Assembly: GCA_963733845.1 (NCBI GenBank)
Contig: CAVTEM010000006.1
Coordinates: 154,792 to 218,791, forward strand
Origin: DATFQE01 sp963733845
GTDB lineage: Bacteria > Actinomycetota > Thermoleophilia > Gaiellales > Gaiellaceae
Length of the DNA stretch: 64,000 nt
Direction of reading: 5' to 3'
Positions 16,901 through 27,213 of the stretch are shown piece by piece (position 1 is the first letter of the stretch; every line of letters starts with the position of its first letter). Position numbers and translations under genes: made by a program. The notes under the pieces were generated by a model. The model worked only from the letters and a program-made list of their open reading frames with translations. It was not told where the DNA came from and searched no databases.

Positions 16901-19900
16901 GACGGTCGTCTGGACGTTGCCGGTGCCCGCGTCGACGTCGGTGACGCTGAGCCCGGTGAAGCTCAGGTTGGTGTCCTCGTTCACCGTCTGCGCGCTCGGG
17001 ACCGTGTTGACCGGCGCCTCGTTCACGTTGATGACCGTGATCGTGAACGCCTTCTCGAAGGTCAGCGAGCCGCTGTCGGTGCTGCGGACGCGGATCGAGT
17101 AGCTCGACTTCGCCTCGAAGTTGAAGACCGCGTTCGTCTGCAGCGTCGAGCCGGCGATCGTGAACGAGCGCGTTGTCCGTGGAGCCGGTCCCGGCGACGA
17201 GGCTGTACGTGAAGCGTGTCGCCCGCGTCGGGATCGACGGACGAGAGCGTGCCGACCGTGGTTCCCGAGGCCTCGTTCTCGGCCACGCTCGAGCTGCTGA
17301 GCGCGATGTCGGTCGGCGCCTCGTTGACGTTGGTGACCGTGATCGTGAAGACCTTCTCGAAGGTCAGCAGGCCGTTGTCGGTCGCGCGGACGCGGATCGA
17401 GTAGCTCGACTTCGCCTCGAAGTTGAAGACGGCGCTCGGTTCGCAAGCTGGTGCCGACGATCGCGAAGGAGCCGTTGTCGGTCGAGCCCGTGCCTGCTAC
17501 GAGCGTGAAGGTGTGCGTGTCCGCAGGCTCGGGGTCGGTGGCCGAGAGCGTGCCGACCGTCGTTCCCGAAGCCTGGTTCTCCGCGACGGTCGAGCTCGAG
17601 AGCGCGATGTCGGTCGGCTGCTCGTTGACGTTGCTGACCGAGATCGTGAAGACCTTCTCGAACGTCAGCAGGCCGTTGTCGGTCGCGCGCACGCGGATCG
17701 AGTAGCTGTTCTTCGCCTCGAAGTTGAAGACGGCGCTCGTGCGCAGGCTGTTGCCGACGATCGCGAACGAGCCGTTGTCGGTCGAGCCCGTGCCGGCCGA
17801 CGAGGCTGAAGCTGTGCGTGTCGGCCGCGTCGGGGTCGGTGGCCGAAAGCGTGCCGACCGTCGTCCCGGACGCCTGGTTCTCCGCGACGCTGCTGTTCGA
17901 CAGCGCAATGTCGGTCGGGTCCTCGTTGACGTTGCTGACCGTGATGGTGAACGCCTTCTCGAAGCGTCAGCGCGCCGCTGTCGGTGCTGCGGACGCGGAT
18001 CGAGTAGCTCGACTTCGCCTCGAAGTCGAAGACCGCGCTCGTCTGCAGGCTCGTCCCGACGATCGTGAAGGAGCCGTTGTCGGTCGAGCCCGTCCCGGCG
18101 ACCAGCGTGTAGGTGTGCGTGTCGCCCGCGTCCGGGTCGGTCGTCGAAAGCGTGCCGACCGTGGTTCCCGAAGCCTGGTTCTCGGCGACCGTGCTGCTCG
18201 AGAGCGCGATGTCGGTCGGCTCCTCGTTGGCGTTCGTGACGGTGATCGTGAACACCTTCTCGAAGGTCAGCAGGCCGTTGTCGGTCGCGCGGACGCGGAT
18301 CGAGTAGCTCGACTTCGCCTCGAAGTCGAAGGCCGCGGCCGTCTGCAGACTCGAGCCGACGATCGTGAACGAGCCGTTGTCGGTCGAGCCCGTCCCGGCG
18401 ACCAGGCTGAAGCTGTGCGTGTCGCCGGCTTCCGGGTCGATCGCCGACAGCGTGCCGACCGTCGTTCCGGAGGCCTGATTCTCGGCCACGCTGGCGCTGC
18501 TGAGCGCGATGTCGGTCGGCGCCTCGTTGACGTTGCTGACCGAGATCGTGAACTCCTTCTCGAACGTGAGCAGGCCGTTGTCGGTCGCGCGGACGCGGAT
18601 CGAGTAGCTGTTCTTCGCCTCGAAATTGAAGACCGCGCTCGTCTGCAGGCTGGAGCCGACGATGGCGAAGGAGCCGTTGTCCGAGTCGCCCGTGCCGCCG
18701 ACGAGGCTGAAGCTGTGCGTGTCCGCCGCGTCCGGGTCGGTGGCCGAGAGCGTGCCGACCGTCGTCCCCGAAGCCTGGTTCTCGGCGACGGTCGAGCTCG
18801 AGAGCGCGATGTCGGTCGGCGCCTCGTTGACGTTGCTGACCGAGATCGTGAACTCCTTCTCGAACGTCAAGCGCGCCGGCGTCGGTGCTGCGGACGCGGA
18901 TCGAGTAGCTGGACTTCGCCTCGAAGTCGAACACGGCGTTCGTCTGCAGGCTCGTCCCGGTGATCGCGAACGAGCCGTTGTCCGTGTCGCCCGTGCCTGC
19001 GACGAGCTCGTAGGAATGCGTGTCGCCCGCGTCGGGATCGACCGACGAGAGCGTGCCGACGGTCGTGCCGGCGGCCTGGTTCTCGGCGACCGTCGAGCTC
19101 GAGAGCGCGATGTCGGTCGGGTCCTCGTTGACGTTGGTGACGGAGACCGTGAACTCCTTCTCGGTCGCCAACGCCCCGGCGTCGGTGCTGCGCACGCGGA
19201 TCGAGTAGCTGGACTTCGCCTCGAAGTCGAAGACCGCGTTCGTCTGCACGCTCGTCCCGGTGATCGTGAACGAGCCGTTGTCGGTGTCGCCGCTGCCCGC
19301 GACGAGCTCGTAGGAGTGCGTGTCGCCCGCGTCGGGGTCGACCGACGAGAGCGTCCCGACCGTCGTACCGGCGGCCTCGTTCTCGGGCACGCTCGCGCTC
19401 GAGAGCGCGATGTCGGTCGGCGCCTCGTTGACGCCGGTCGTCGTGATCGTGAACTCCTTCTCGAAGGAGCGCGTCGTGCTGTCCGTCGTGCGCACGCGGA
19501 TGGAGTAGGACGACCTGGCGTCGGCGTCGAGCGGCGCGTCCGTCTCCAGCGTGTTGCCGACGATCTGGAACGAGCCGTTGTCGGCCGAGCCCGTCCCGGC
19601 TACGAGCGAGTAGGTGAACGTGTCGCCCGCGTCGGGATCGGTCGTGGTCAGCGTGCCCACCGCCGTACCTGCCGGCTCGTTCTCCGGCACGCTCGAATTC
19701 GACAGCGACACGTCCGTCGGCGCCGAGCCCGAGGGGGGCGGCGGTGCGGGCGGGGCCGGCGGGGCCGGCGGCGGGGCGGGGCCGGCGGGGCCGGTGGGGC
19801 CGGCGGCGCGGGAGGAGGAACCGGCGACGGAGGCGTCCCCGGAGCAGGCTCTACCGGGCGGGTGAGGTTCTCGCAGCCCGCCCCGACCTGGTCGGGGCTG

Positions 19901-20606
19901 TCCGCGAACGCCCGGTCGCTGCCGGTTCCGCAGTAGACCTCGTCGGAGAAGGCAGCGGAGTCGCGCGCGTCGAGGGTGTCCGGCCCGGCGCCGCCCATGA
20001 GGCGGTCGTCGCCGGCGCCGGCGCGCACGCGGTCTGCGCCCCGTAGCCGTGGAGCCAGTTCTCTCGCGCGTTTCCCTGCAGCGAGTCGTTGCCGGAGCCG
20101 CCGCGCAGGTTCTCGACGTCGGCGCGGATGTTGTCGCCTTCGCCCTTGCTGCCGTCGGCAGCGCCGCCGATCGACAACGTCAAAGCTTCGTCGGAGTTCA
20201 GGTAATCGGCCAGGTCGGAGCCAGGCCCGCCTCGGAACACGTCGGCGCCCACGCCGCCGCGCAGGTTGTCGTTGCCGCCGCCACCGTCGAGGACGTCGTC
20301 GCCGCCGTCTGCGACGAGGCGATCGTTGTCACCCCCGCCGAAAAGCCGGTCGTCATCGGTGCCGCCGAGCAGGCGGTCGTCGCCCGGGCCGCCCCGCAGG
20401 ACGTCGTCGCCGCCGAGCCCGCACAGCACATCGTCGCCCGACGTGCCGACGAGCACGTCGGCAGCCGGCGTACCGGTGATCGTGCAATCGCTCCCGGCCG
20501 GCGCTGCGCGCCAGGGCGCAGCCGACAGCTGTCCCGCGAGCAGCACGGCGCAGAGCAGCACTCCAAGGCCAAGAGTCGAGCGTCGCGCTTGCTTGCGCGC
20601 TGTCAT
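13970..20606 (-). CDS. Giant secreted RTX-cadherin-beta-helix protein (several 1-bp indels)
   Basis: Read across indels, this is one protein of about 2,200 residues. In order: a Sec signal (MTARKQARRSTLGLGVLLCA); some ten RTX calcium-binding nonapeptides (GGDDVLRGGPGDD type); a Pro-rich linker; nine cadherin-like units of about 100 residues (PTDIALSSSTVAENQASGTT ... NGSFAIVG ... SYSIRVRATD); two diverged Ig-like units; and a C-terminal parallel beta-helix rich in NNV/GNT turns. Frame breaks are at about 20039 (one G short), 19735-19810, 18869, 17964, 17803, 17437, 17213 and 17170. Calcium binding and an adhesive or shielding surface role are inferred from domains. The start overlaps the small ORF upstream (ATGA), which follows operator B. 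Confidence 0.75.
17030..19735 (-). repeat. Nine tandem ~300-bp cadherin-like coding repeats
   Basis: Units begin near 19730, 19430, 19130, 18830, 18530, 18230, 17930, 17630 and 17330 with a (N)E-x-PTDIALSS-x-x-V-x-EN signature, so the period is 300 bp with very little length drift. DNA identity between neighbours is high, which marks recent unit duplication or gene conversion. Several of the reading-frame breaks of the giant gene lie inside these units. Confidence 0.85.
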
Positions 20607-20737
20607 GTCGTCCCCCCGTGACAGGTCCAGCCGATTGCCGTGTGGGCACGAATCCTGGCCGCATACGGATCACAGGAGCGCACCCGCCCGTCTTCAGTCT
20701 CCTGCAACGGAGTTGCGTTTACAAGAGTCGCGTGCAT
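20603..20737 (-). CDS. 44-codon ORF translationally coupled to the giant protein
   Basis: ATG 20737 follows GGGGGAGGC and opens MHATLVNATPLQETEDGRVR, ending ...WTCHGGTT with its TGA inside the start of the giant gene (ATGA, 20606-20603). It is the first ORF after operator B, with the same placement as the MHRSH ORF at 27213. The sequence is not hydrophobic and matches nothing I know. It may be a coupling leader or a small protein in its own right. Confidence 0.5.
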   Translation of the reverse strand: MHATLVNATPLQETEDGRVRSCDPYAARIRAHTAIGWTCHGGTT

Positions 20738-20789
20738 GTGGAGTGCCTCCCCCGATCGCGTTTCTGCGTTGCCCAAGTGGATCAACGGC

Positions 20790-20818
20790 CGCTGACATTC
20801 CGCTGACATCTCGCTGAC
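20790..20818 (-). promoter_or_regulatory. SARP-type operator B
   Basis: Three perfect minus-strand GTCAGCG heptamers at 20818-20812, 20807-20801 and 20796-20790 (11-bp pitch). TCCACT starts 8 bp downstream. It precedes the 44-codon ORF and the giant RTX-cadherin gene by 53 and 184 bp. Confidence 0.7.
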
Positions 20819-20983
20819 GCCAGCTCCGCGCCGCCGCGACTTGACGCTCATCGACGAGGCCCTACCGCCCTACCGGCTCGGCATCGCGCCCTCGAGATCG
20901 ACTCTGTGTACGCGGCCTACGACGAATTGTCGCTGGACACACCCATCACCCGCATGAGAAAACCGGCGCGGAGGTGCCCACGC

Positions 20984-21375
20984 TCACACCAGGCGTGATC
21001 GCAGTCCTGGTAGCCCGTCGAACGCCTGCGCGTCGGCGCTCACGACAGTGCGATCGCTCGCGACTGCCGTCGCAGCGATGATCAGATCGTGAGCTCCGCG
21101 CAGCTCGCCTGCCCGCCGCGTGTGTAGGCGAGCAAGGACGCGTGCGCACGCGCTACGGCGAGGCCGTAGACCTCGACCGGGACGCTTCGGAGGATCCTTT
21201 CACGAACTCTCGGCGCCCCTCGCGACGATCCTTCGACGCGAGCTCCACCCCTACGAGGAGCTCCGCTGCGGTGATCGCCGCGATCGCAACGTCGTCCTCG
21301 TCGGCGACGACGGCATCGAGTGTGCTGCCCACGCGCTCGCCCGCGACGAGCACACTCGTGTCGAGAATCAGACGT
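20984..21375 (-). pseudogene. VapC-type PIN toxin, broken by two frame shifts
   Basis: Three consecutive minus-strand frames give one PIN protein: LILDTSVLVAGERVG with a VAIAAITAAELLVGVE block, then RSVPVEVYGLAVARAHASLL, then DLIIAATAVASDRTVVSADA and FDGLPGLR with a TGA at 20986-20984. The order and the acidic residues are those of VapC, with Asp in LILDTS and Glu in TAAELL. The shifts lie near 21200 and 21095. It overlaps or abuts the Phd-type antitoxin at its 5' end. It is either inactivated or carries assembly errors. Confidence 0.7.
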
Positions 21376-21608
21376 TCCAGTCGCGCTCCTGCGGAGCGAG
21401 CGATTCACGGAGTGCACGAAGTTCGGACGCCCATGCGCTGTCGGCGCCGTCCTCCCGGAGAATCGCCTTCACCTCACGTCCATCCGCGCCCGAGGTCGGG
21501 CCGATGGACGCGACGGCGCGTCCTCGCCGCACGACCACGAACGTCTCCCTGGCGCTCGACCGCGTCCAGGAAGCTCAACAGACGTCGAGCCGCCTCTGTA
21601 GCACTCAT
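21368..21608 (-). pseudogene. Phd/YefM-type antitoxin with one frame shift
   Basis: ATG 21608 opens MSATEAARRLLSFLDAVERQ, the classic Phd/YefM N-terminus. A one-base shift near 21547 leads into TFVVVRRGRAVASIG and the toxin-binding tail ending QERDWNV with TGA at 21370-21368. With the frame restored the protein is about 79 residues, normal for the family. It is paired with the PIN toxin downstream. Confidence 0.7.
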
Positions 21609-21676
21609 GCGTCGCACGAAAATCAGATTATCAGACTTTGCGTGTCCGACGCGACGGGGCTCACGTACGCGTCTGA

Positions 21677-24362
21677 CTACCTCCGCCTCGGGCCTTTGCT
21701 GACTTTCACGGCGACGGCCAAATTGACGGGCAGCCGACTACCGGCCGCCTTCGACTGGGCGACGACCCGGCCCCGCTTGACCTTGCTGTTGAAGACGGCC
21801 TTGATCGCGCCCAGGCGGCACTGCTTGGCCCGCAGGGCGGCCCGCGCCTGCCTGACCGTCTTGCCTTTCACGTTCGGCACCACGCAGCTCGCCTGGGCCG
21901 GCCGGCTCGCCGCCGGCGGCGGAGGCGGTGGCGCCGGGGGAGGTGGCCCCGGCGCCGGAGCTGGGGGAGGCGGCGGCACCGGTGCCGGAGGCGCCGGCGA
22001 AGCTGGGGGTGGAGCCGGCGGCGGTGAAGGCGGGGGTCCCGGCGGGGCGGAGGCGCGAGGCGGCGGAGGCGGCGGCGGAGGCGGTAGCGGCGGCGGCGGC
22101 GACTCGATCGTCCAGGCGGCGACCGCCGGCGTCGGGTCGGTGTTGCCCGCCGCGTCCGTCGCGCGGACGCGGACCTGATGCTCGCCGAGCCCGAGGCCCG
22201 TGTACTCCTTCGGCGAGGTGCACGGGCTCCAGAGCGCGAAGTCGAGCTCGCACTCGAACGTGCTCGCCTCGTTCGCCGAGAACTCGAAGTTCGCATCGGT
22301 CGGCGGTCGTCGTGGCGGGCGGGCCCGAGTCGATCGTCGTCTCGGGCGGCTCGGTGTCCGGTGGCGGAGGCGGAGGAGGAGGCGGGGGCGGGGCGGCGGA
22401 GGTGGCGGCGGCGGGGGTGGCGGCGGTGGCCCGTCGAGCGTCCACTTCGCGTTCAGGCGGCCGCCGGTGATCGAATCGCCGAACGCAGCCTTGGTCTCGA
22501 CGCCGTCGAGGATGGCTGCCTTGACGGCTGCGACGTCGGCGGGCGTCCGCGTCCACTTCGCCGGGAAGCGGGCGAAGTAGAGCGCGGCGACACCGGTGAC
22601 GTGCGGCGCCGCCATCGAGGTGCCGCTGAGCCAGGCGTAGGTCTCGCCGTTCGGCTCGAGGCAGCGGAACGCGACGTCGTCGACATACACGCCGTCGGCG
22701 ACGCCCGTGGCGTCGCTGACGAAGACGAAGCGGAAGAGCAGGGCGCTCTTGCCGTCGAACGCCGACAGATCGTCAAACAGCGAAATGAAGCCACCGGTGT
22801 TGCCGCTCAAGCCGCCCAAGGTCGTAGTCGGGGAGCCGCTCGGGGCCGCCTGCACCAGGAGGCCGTCATTCGGCGCGACGGCGTCGAGGCTTAGCTGGTA
22901 GTCGAGACGGCAGCCGCGGCGGCCGGTCAGGCTGAGCGAGCCGTTGCGCTGGAAGGTGTTGCTCGGTATTGTTCGCGTAGTTGCCGGCCGGCGAGTCTGA
23001 GGCGCTGCCGTTCGAGGCGCTCGGACGCTCGGTCTGCGCCCCCAGGTGTTGGGGCTGCCCCCGGCCGTCCACCCGGTGATGGACGGGTCGAAGGTCGCGA
23101 TCGGGGCGACTAGGGATCGGGTCGGGTAGCTGCTGCGAATTTCACTGCCCGGGGCGAAGAGGTGGACGGACTCGGGTCCCATGGTTTCGAGAAGCCCGAC
23201 TTCGTATCGAGGGGATTTGCTCGAGCCGACGCACACGATGTTGACGAGCGCCCGAAGGGCGAGTCGGTGCCCGTCGAACTCGCACGGGAACGTCGTTGTC
23301 CGCGCCGTCGAGGTCGCTGCGCCTCGTTGCCCGCAGCGACGACATGGAGTACCCCCGTTGCATGCGCCGCGAACGCATCTTACAGCAGCTGGCTCGCGCA
23401 CGAGCCACCCCAGCTGTAGTTGACGACGTGTGCGCCGTTCGCGCACGCGTAGGCAACAGCCTCCGCGAGTCCGCCGTTCGTTGCCGTCGCCCTACGCGTC
23501 CAGCCCGCGGACCGGCATGATCGCGACGTCCCAGTTGACGCCCGGTGACACCGATGCCGTTGTTGCCGACCGCGCCGATGGTGCCCGGCGACGTGGGTGC
23601 CGTGGCCGTGAAGTCGAGCGGCGTCGGCGTCGTTCTCGACGAAGTCCCAGCCGCGGAAGTCGTCGACGTAGCCGTTGCCGTCGTCGTCGATACCGTTGCC
23701 GGCGATCTCGTCGGTGTTGATCCAGATGTTGGCGGCGAGGTCGGGATGGTCGTAGGCGATGCCGGTGTCGATCGACGCCGACGACGACGTCCGGGCTGCC
23801 GGTGGTCGAGGTCCCAGGCCTCGGGCGCGTCGATGTCGGCGTCGGCCGTGGTTCCGGCAGCTGGCCGGTGTTGTTCAGGCCCCACAGATTCCCGAAGCTC
23901 GGTGTCATTCGGGGTGGACGTGCGCGATAGATGTAGTTCGGCTCGGCGTAGAGGACATCCGAGCGCGCGCTCAGCTCGGCGACGGCCTCGGGGACCGTCT
24001 CGCCCTGCTTCAGCTCGGCGACGTAGGCGTTCCTCACCTCCAGCGGCTCGAACGAGACCGCGTCGACGCCGACCGCAGTGATCTGAGAGCTCGGTCACGC
24101 TCGGGCGGCTGGCGAACTTGACGATCGCCTCGCCCCGGACGAATGCGCCGTCGCCTCTCACGCCGGGGTAACCGGCCAAAGGACGAAGCGAGGCCGAGGC
24201 GTCGTTAGACGCCGCAGGCGCCTGCCACGACCAGGAGCAACGTGATGAGCAGGCGCCTGACGGCTCGGCCGGGCCGGCGGCACCGGTGCCGAGCTGGGGA
24301 GCGCGGCACCGGTGCCGCGTAGGGCGCCGGCGGGGGCAAGGGGGCGAGGCGGGCGGACTCAT
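21677..24362 (-). CDS. Secreted subtilisin-like protease with inserted jelly-roll and PASTA tail (multiple indels)
   Basis: Spread over several frames are all parts of an S8 protease. There is a signal-like helix (RRLLITLLLVVAGAC) and an inhibitor-like propeptide (RGEAIVKFAS...YAEPNYIY). The catalytic Asp is in VIDTGIAYDHPDL near 23760, His in GHGTHVAGTIGAVG near 23600, the oxyanion Asn in VVAAGNEA near 23330, and Ser in SGTSMAAPHVTG near 22620. Between Asn and Ser sits a beta-sandwich insert ending VADGVYVDDVAF. Pro-rich linkers, an Ig-like unit and a C-terminal PASTA domain (VVPNVKGKTVRQARAALRAK) follow. PASTA suggests peptidoglycan attachment. At least six single-base breaks are present. 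Operator C lies directly upstream and the ATG at 24362 would be nearly leaderless. Confidence 0.75.
24279..24316. promoter_or_regulatory. Pair of identical 12-bp palindromes
   Basis: GGCACCGGTGCC occurs at 24279-24290 and again at 24305-24316, 26 bp apart, inside the 5' end of the protease gene. It could be a dimeric operator or form alternative RNA hairpins; being in coding sequence it may also be chance. Confidence 0.3.
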
Positions 24363-24383
24363 CTCTCGGAGTGGATCAAGAGG

Positions 24384-24412
24384 CGCTGACCTTTCACTGA
24401 CATCTCGCTGAC
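24384..24412 (-). promoter_or_regulatory. SARP-type operator C
   Basis: Minus-strand heptamers GTCAGCG (24412-24406), GTCAGTG (24401-24395) and GTCAGCG (24390-24384) at 11-bp pitch. TCCACT begins 8 bp later and ends 7 bp before the ATG of the protease gene. It overlaps nothing on the upstream side: the RTX gene stops at 24418. Confidence 0.7.
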
Positions 24413-24417
24413 GCCGC

Positions 24418-27213
24418 TCAGCGCCGGTCGCCCTGGCGCGGGCTGAAGTCGAGGAGCCGGTCGTTGCCTGGAGCGGCCGTGAAGCGGTCGGCGCCGCGGC
24501 CGCCGCGCAGGACGTCGTCGCCTGCGCCGCCGAAGAGCCGGTCGGCTCCCCAGCCGCCGCGGAGGACGTCGTTGCCGTCCCCGCCGCGGATCAGGTCGTT
24601 GCCGGCGCCACCGAGCAGCACGTCGTCGCCTGCACCGCCCTCGATGCGATCGGAGCCCGAGCCGCCGCAAATGAGGTCGTTCCCGCCGCGGCCGCGCAGG
24701 ACGTCCTTGCCACCCCGCCCGAAGAGCAGGTCGGCGCCGTCGGAGCCGCTGATCGTCTCACGGCGGTTCGTGCCGACGGCGATCGTGATCGAGGTCGACG
24801 CAGACAGGGAGCCGTCCGAGACCGCGACCGTGAGCGCCGCCCTGGTCCGGCGACTGAGCCGGGTGAGGGTGAGCGTCCGGTCGGCGCCTTCCCCCGCCGC
24901 GGCGACGCGGATCCCGGCGGCCGACGGGGACAACACGAGCGAACGGGCGGCGTCGTCGACGTCGGCCAGGTGGACGCCCAGCGTCCCGCTCGCGCCGCCG
25001 CACTCGAGCGCGCGGACGACTGCGATCGTCGGGGCGTCGTTCACGGCGGCGATACGAATCGTCACGGTCGCGGGATCGGCGGTCACGCCGTCCGCGGAGG
25101 CCGTGTAGGTGAAGGTGTCGACGCCGTTGAAGTCCGCCGGCGGGACGTACCTGAACGAGCCGTCGCCGGCCGAGGTGACCGTTCCGCCACGGGCCGAGGT
25201 CGGCGCGGTCGCCGCGATCGTCACCGGCGTCCCGGACGGGATCGCGTCGTTGCCGGTGGCAGGGATCACGGCGGGCGTGTCTTCGATGGCCGAGGCGTCG
25301 TCATCGCGCGTGAGCACCGACGAGACCAGCCACGAGAACGCGGCGGGCGGGGCCTCGACGTTGCCGACCCGATCCGAGGCCTGGACCTCGAAGGTGTGGC
25401 GACCCGGGAGCAGCCCTGCGAGCTCGACCGGGCTCGCGCACGGCGCGAACGCGGCGTCGTCGAGGCGGCATTCGATCCCCGCGACCGAGGAGCCGCCGCT
25501 GTCGGCTGCGTCGAAGACGAAGGTCGCGCGCCTGGCGAGAGTCGTCGGATCGGGGTGGCCGGTGATCGTCGTCTTCGGCGCCGTCAGGTCGACCGTCCAC
25601 ACGGCGCTCGCGGGCGATGCGTCGACGTTTCCTGCCTCGTCGACAGCGCGCACCTCGAAGGTGTGCTCGCCGGCGGCCAGGCCGGAGAACGACTCGCTGC
25701 TGCTCCCGCAAGGCACGAACGCAGCGTCGTCGAGCCGGCACTCGTAGCCGGCGACGGCCGTGCCGCCGAGCGCGTCTCCGCTGTACCCGAGGCTCGCCGA
25801 CGTGGAAGAGGTGACCGCATCGGGCCCCGAGGCCACGCTCGTCTCGGGCGCGACCGTGTCCACGGTCCAAATGAAGCTCGCCGGTGTCGGGTCGACGTTG
25901 CCGGCGCCGTCGAAGGCGCGCACGTGGAAGCTGTGCTCGCCGTCGATCAGGGAGCTGTAGTTCCCCGGGCTCGTGCAGGCCGTGAAACCGCCGCCGTCGA
26001 GCTCACACTCGAACCCCGCGACACCGGGAACGCCACCGTCGGTGCCGCTGAAGTGGAAGCTCGCAGCCGACGAGCTGGTCGGATTCGACGGTCCGTCGTC
26101 GATCGTGGTGTCGGGAGGCGTGCTGTCCACGTCATCGTTCTGGACCGTGCCCTGGCCCTGCCCGTCGGTGACGTTTGCCCCGGCGACGTTGGTGACGTTG
26201 ACGAAGAACGTTTCGTTGGGCTCGATCACCGTGTCGCCGTTGGCCGCGACGGTGAAGGTGTACGTCGAGCTGCCTGCCGGGATCGTCTGACCGGTCAGCG
26301 ATCGCGCGACGTAGTCGTTGTCTTCGCCTGCCGGATTGTCGTCTTGCGCAGTGCCGTCGGCCGTCGCGATATCGAACGTCGCGCCGCCCGGGCCGGCGGG
26401 AACTGACAGGCTGACAGTGAACGTGAACGAGGTCGAACCAGAGTTGCCCTCGTTCCCAGAGACGTCGCTGATGGTCAGGTTCGGCAGTGATACGGATCCG
26501 TGAGGCGTGACGGAAAAATCGTCGATGGACAGCGCCGTGATTTGCGCCCGTGTGGTTCGGATCGGACCAGCGCAGCATCACCTCGGTTCCATTGGGAATG
26601 CTCAACCCGGTGATGGTGTGGACGAGGGCCGCGCGATTGGCGGCCGAGTTGCCGTCCAAAGCGGTCGCCGTGCCACCGGTGGTCGGGCTCGTAAAGTCGA
26701 GGACCGGGACAGCTACTCCGGTCGCTTGGAACTCGGCGAGCGAGCCGGTGACAGTCGGGCTCCCCACGAGATACGAGCTCGCGACCGTCTGTGCCGCTGA
26801 CCGGCGTTGCGCCACTGCTCGCCGGTGTAGGAGACGTCCAACGAGGTGATGGTGGCGCCGGTGTTGTTCTGTAGCCGCACGCCCCAGAACATGTTGCCGA
26901 TCGCCGCATTGCCCGAGCCCAGTGAGCCAAGGGCACGATCCGTCGCTGTGCCCGTGCCGTAGCTGTACAGATTTCCGGCGTTGCTGCTGCCGTTGTTCGC
27001 CACAATGGTGGTGCCGGTTCCTGTGCGCGCATGGAACCACCCCGGAATCGTCGAGTTATTGGTCCAGGTCGCCGACCCGCTCGCGGGCAGCGTGTCGAAG
27101 CTCTGCGTGTACGGAACACCCAAGGTCGTGACGCTGACCTGCGCCCCTACGGATTGCGTCAGCAAAGACCCGAGCATCACAACCACGATGAGCGCTGCCA
27201 GGAGGTGTCTCAT
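24418..27213 (-). CDS. Secreted Calx-beta / Ig-like / RTX protein (two indels)
   Basis: About 930 residues. ATG 27213 opens a Sec signal (MRHLLAALIVVVMLGSLLTQ) and an N-terminal beta-sandwich (PYTQSFDTLPASGSATWTNN). A shift near 26800 and another near 26547 lead into a Calx-beta domain (DNDYV...GDTVIEPNETFFVNV). Three Ig-like units with paired Cys follow (GFECELDGGGFTACTS, YECRLDDAAFVPC, IECRLDDAAFAPC), then a VCBS/cadherin-like unit (DFNGVDTFTYTA) and about nine C-terminal RTX repeats (GGAGDDVLLGGAGND). Calx-beta and RTX both bind calcium. Its start overlaps the stop of the MHRSH small ORF (TGATG). The exact substrate or surface partner is unknown. Confidence 0.78.

Noticed and set aside
13970..19711. 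The uninterrupted 1,913-codon frame taken literally as the giant protein
   Set aside because: Its central part is Arg-rich noise; the cadherin repeats continue in another frame there, so the straight translation is wrong between frame shifts.
17030..19735. Possible CRISPR or satellite array because of the regular 300-bp period
   Set aside because: The period is a multiple of three, codes for cadherin-like units throughout and has no short repeat/spacer structure.
20852..20983. Possible gene fragment (ALEIDSVYAAYDELSLDTP) downstream of the broken PIN toxin
   Set aside because: Short, no start or conserved motif.
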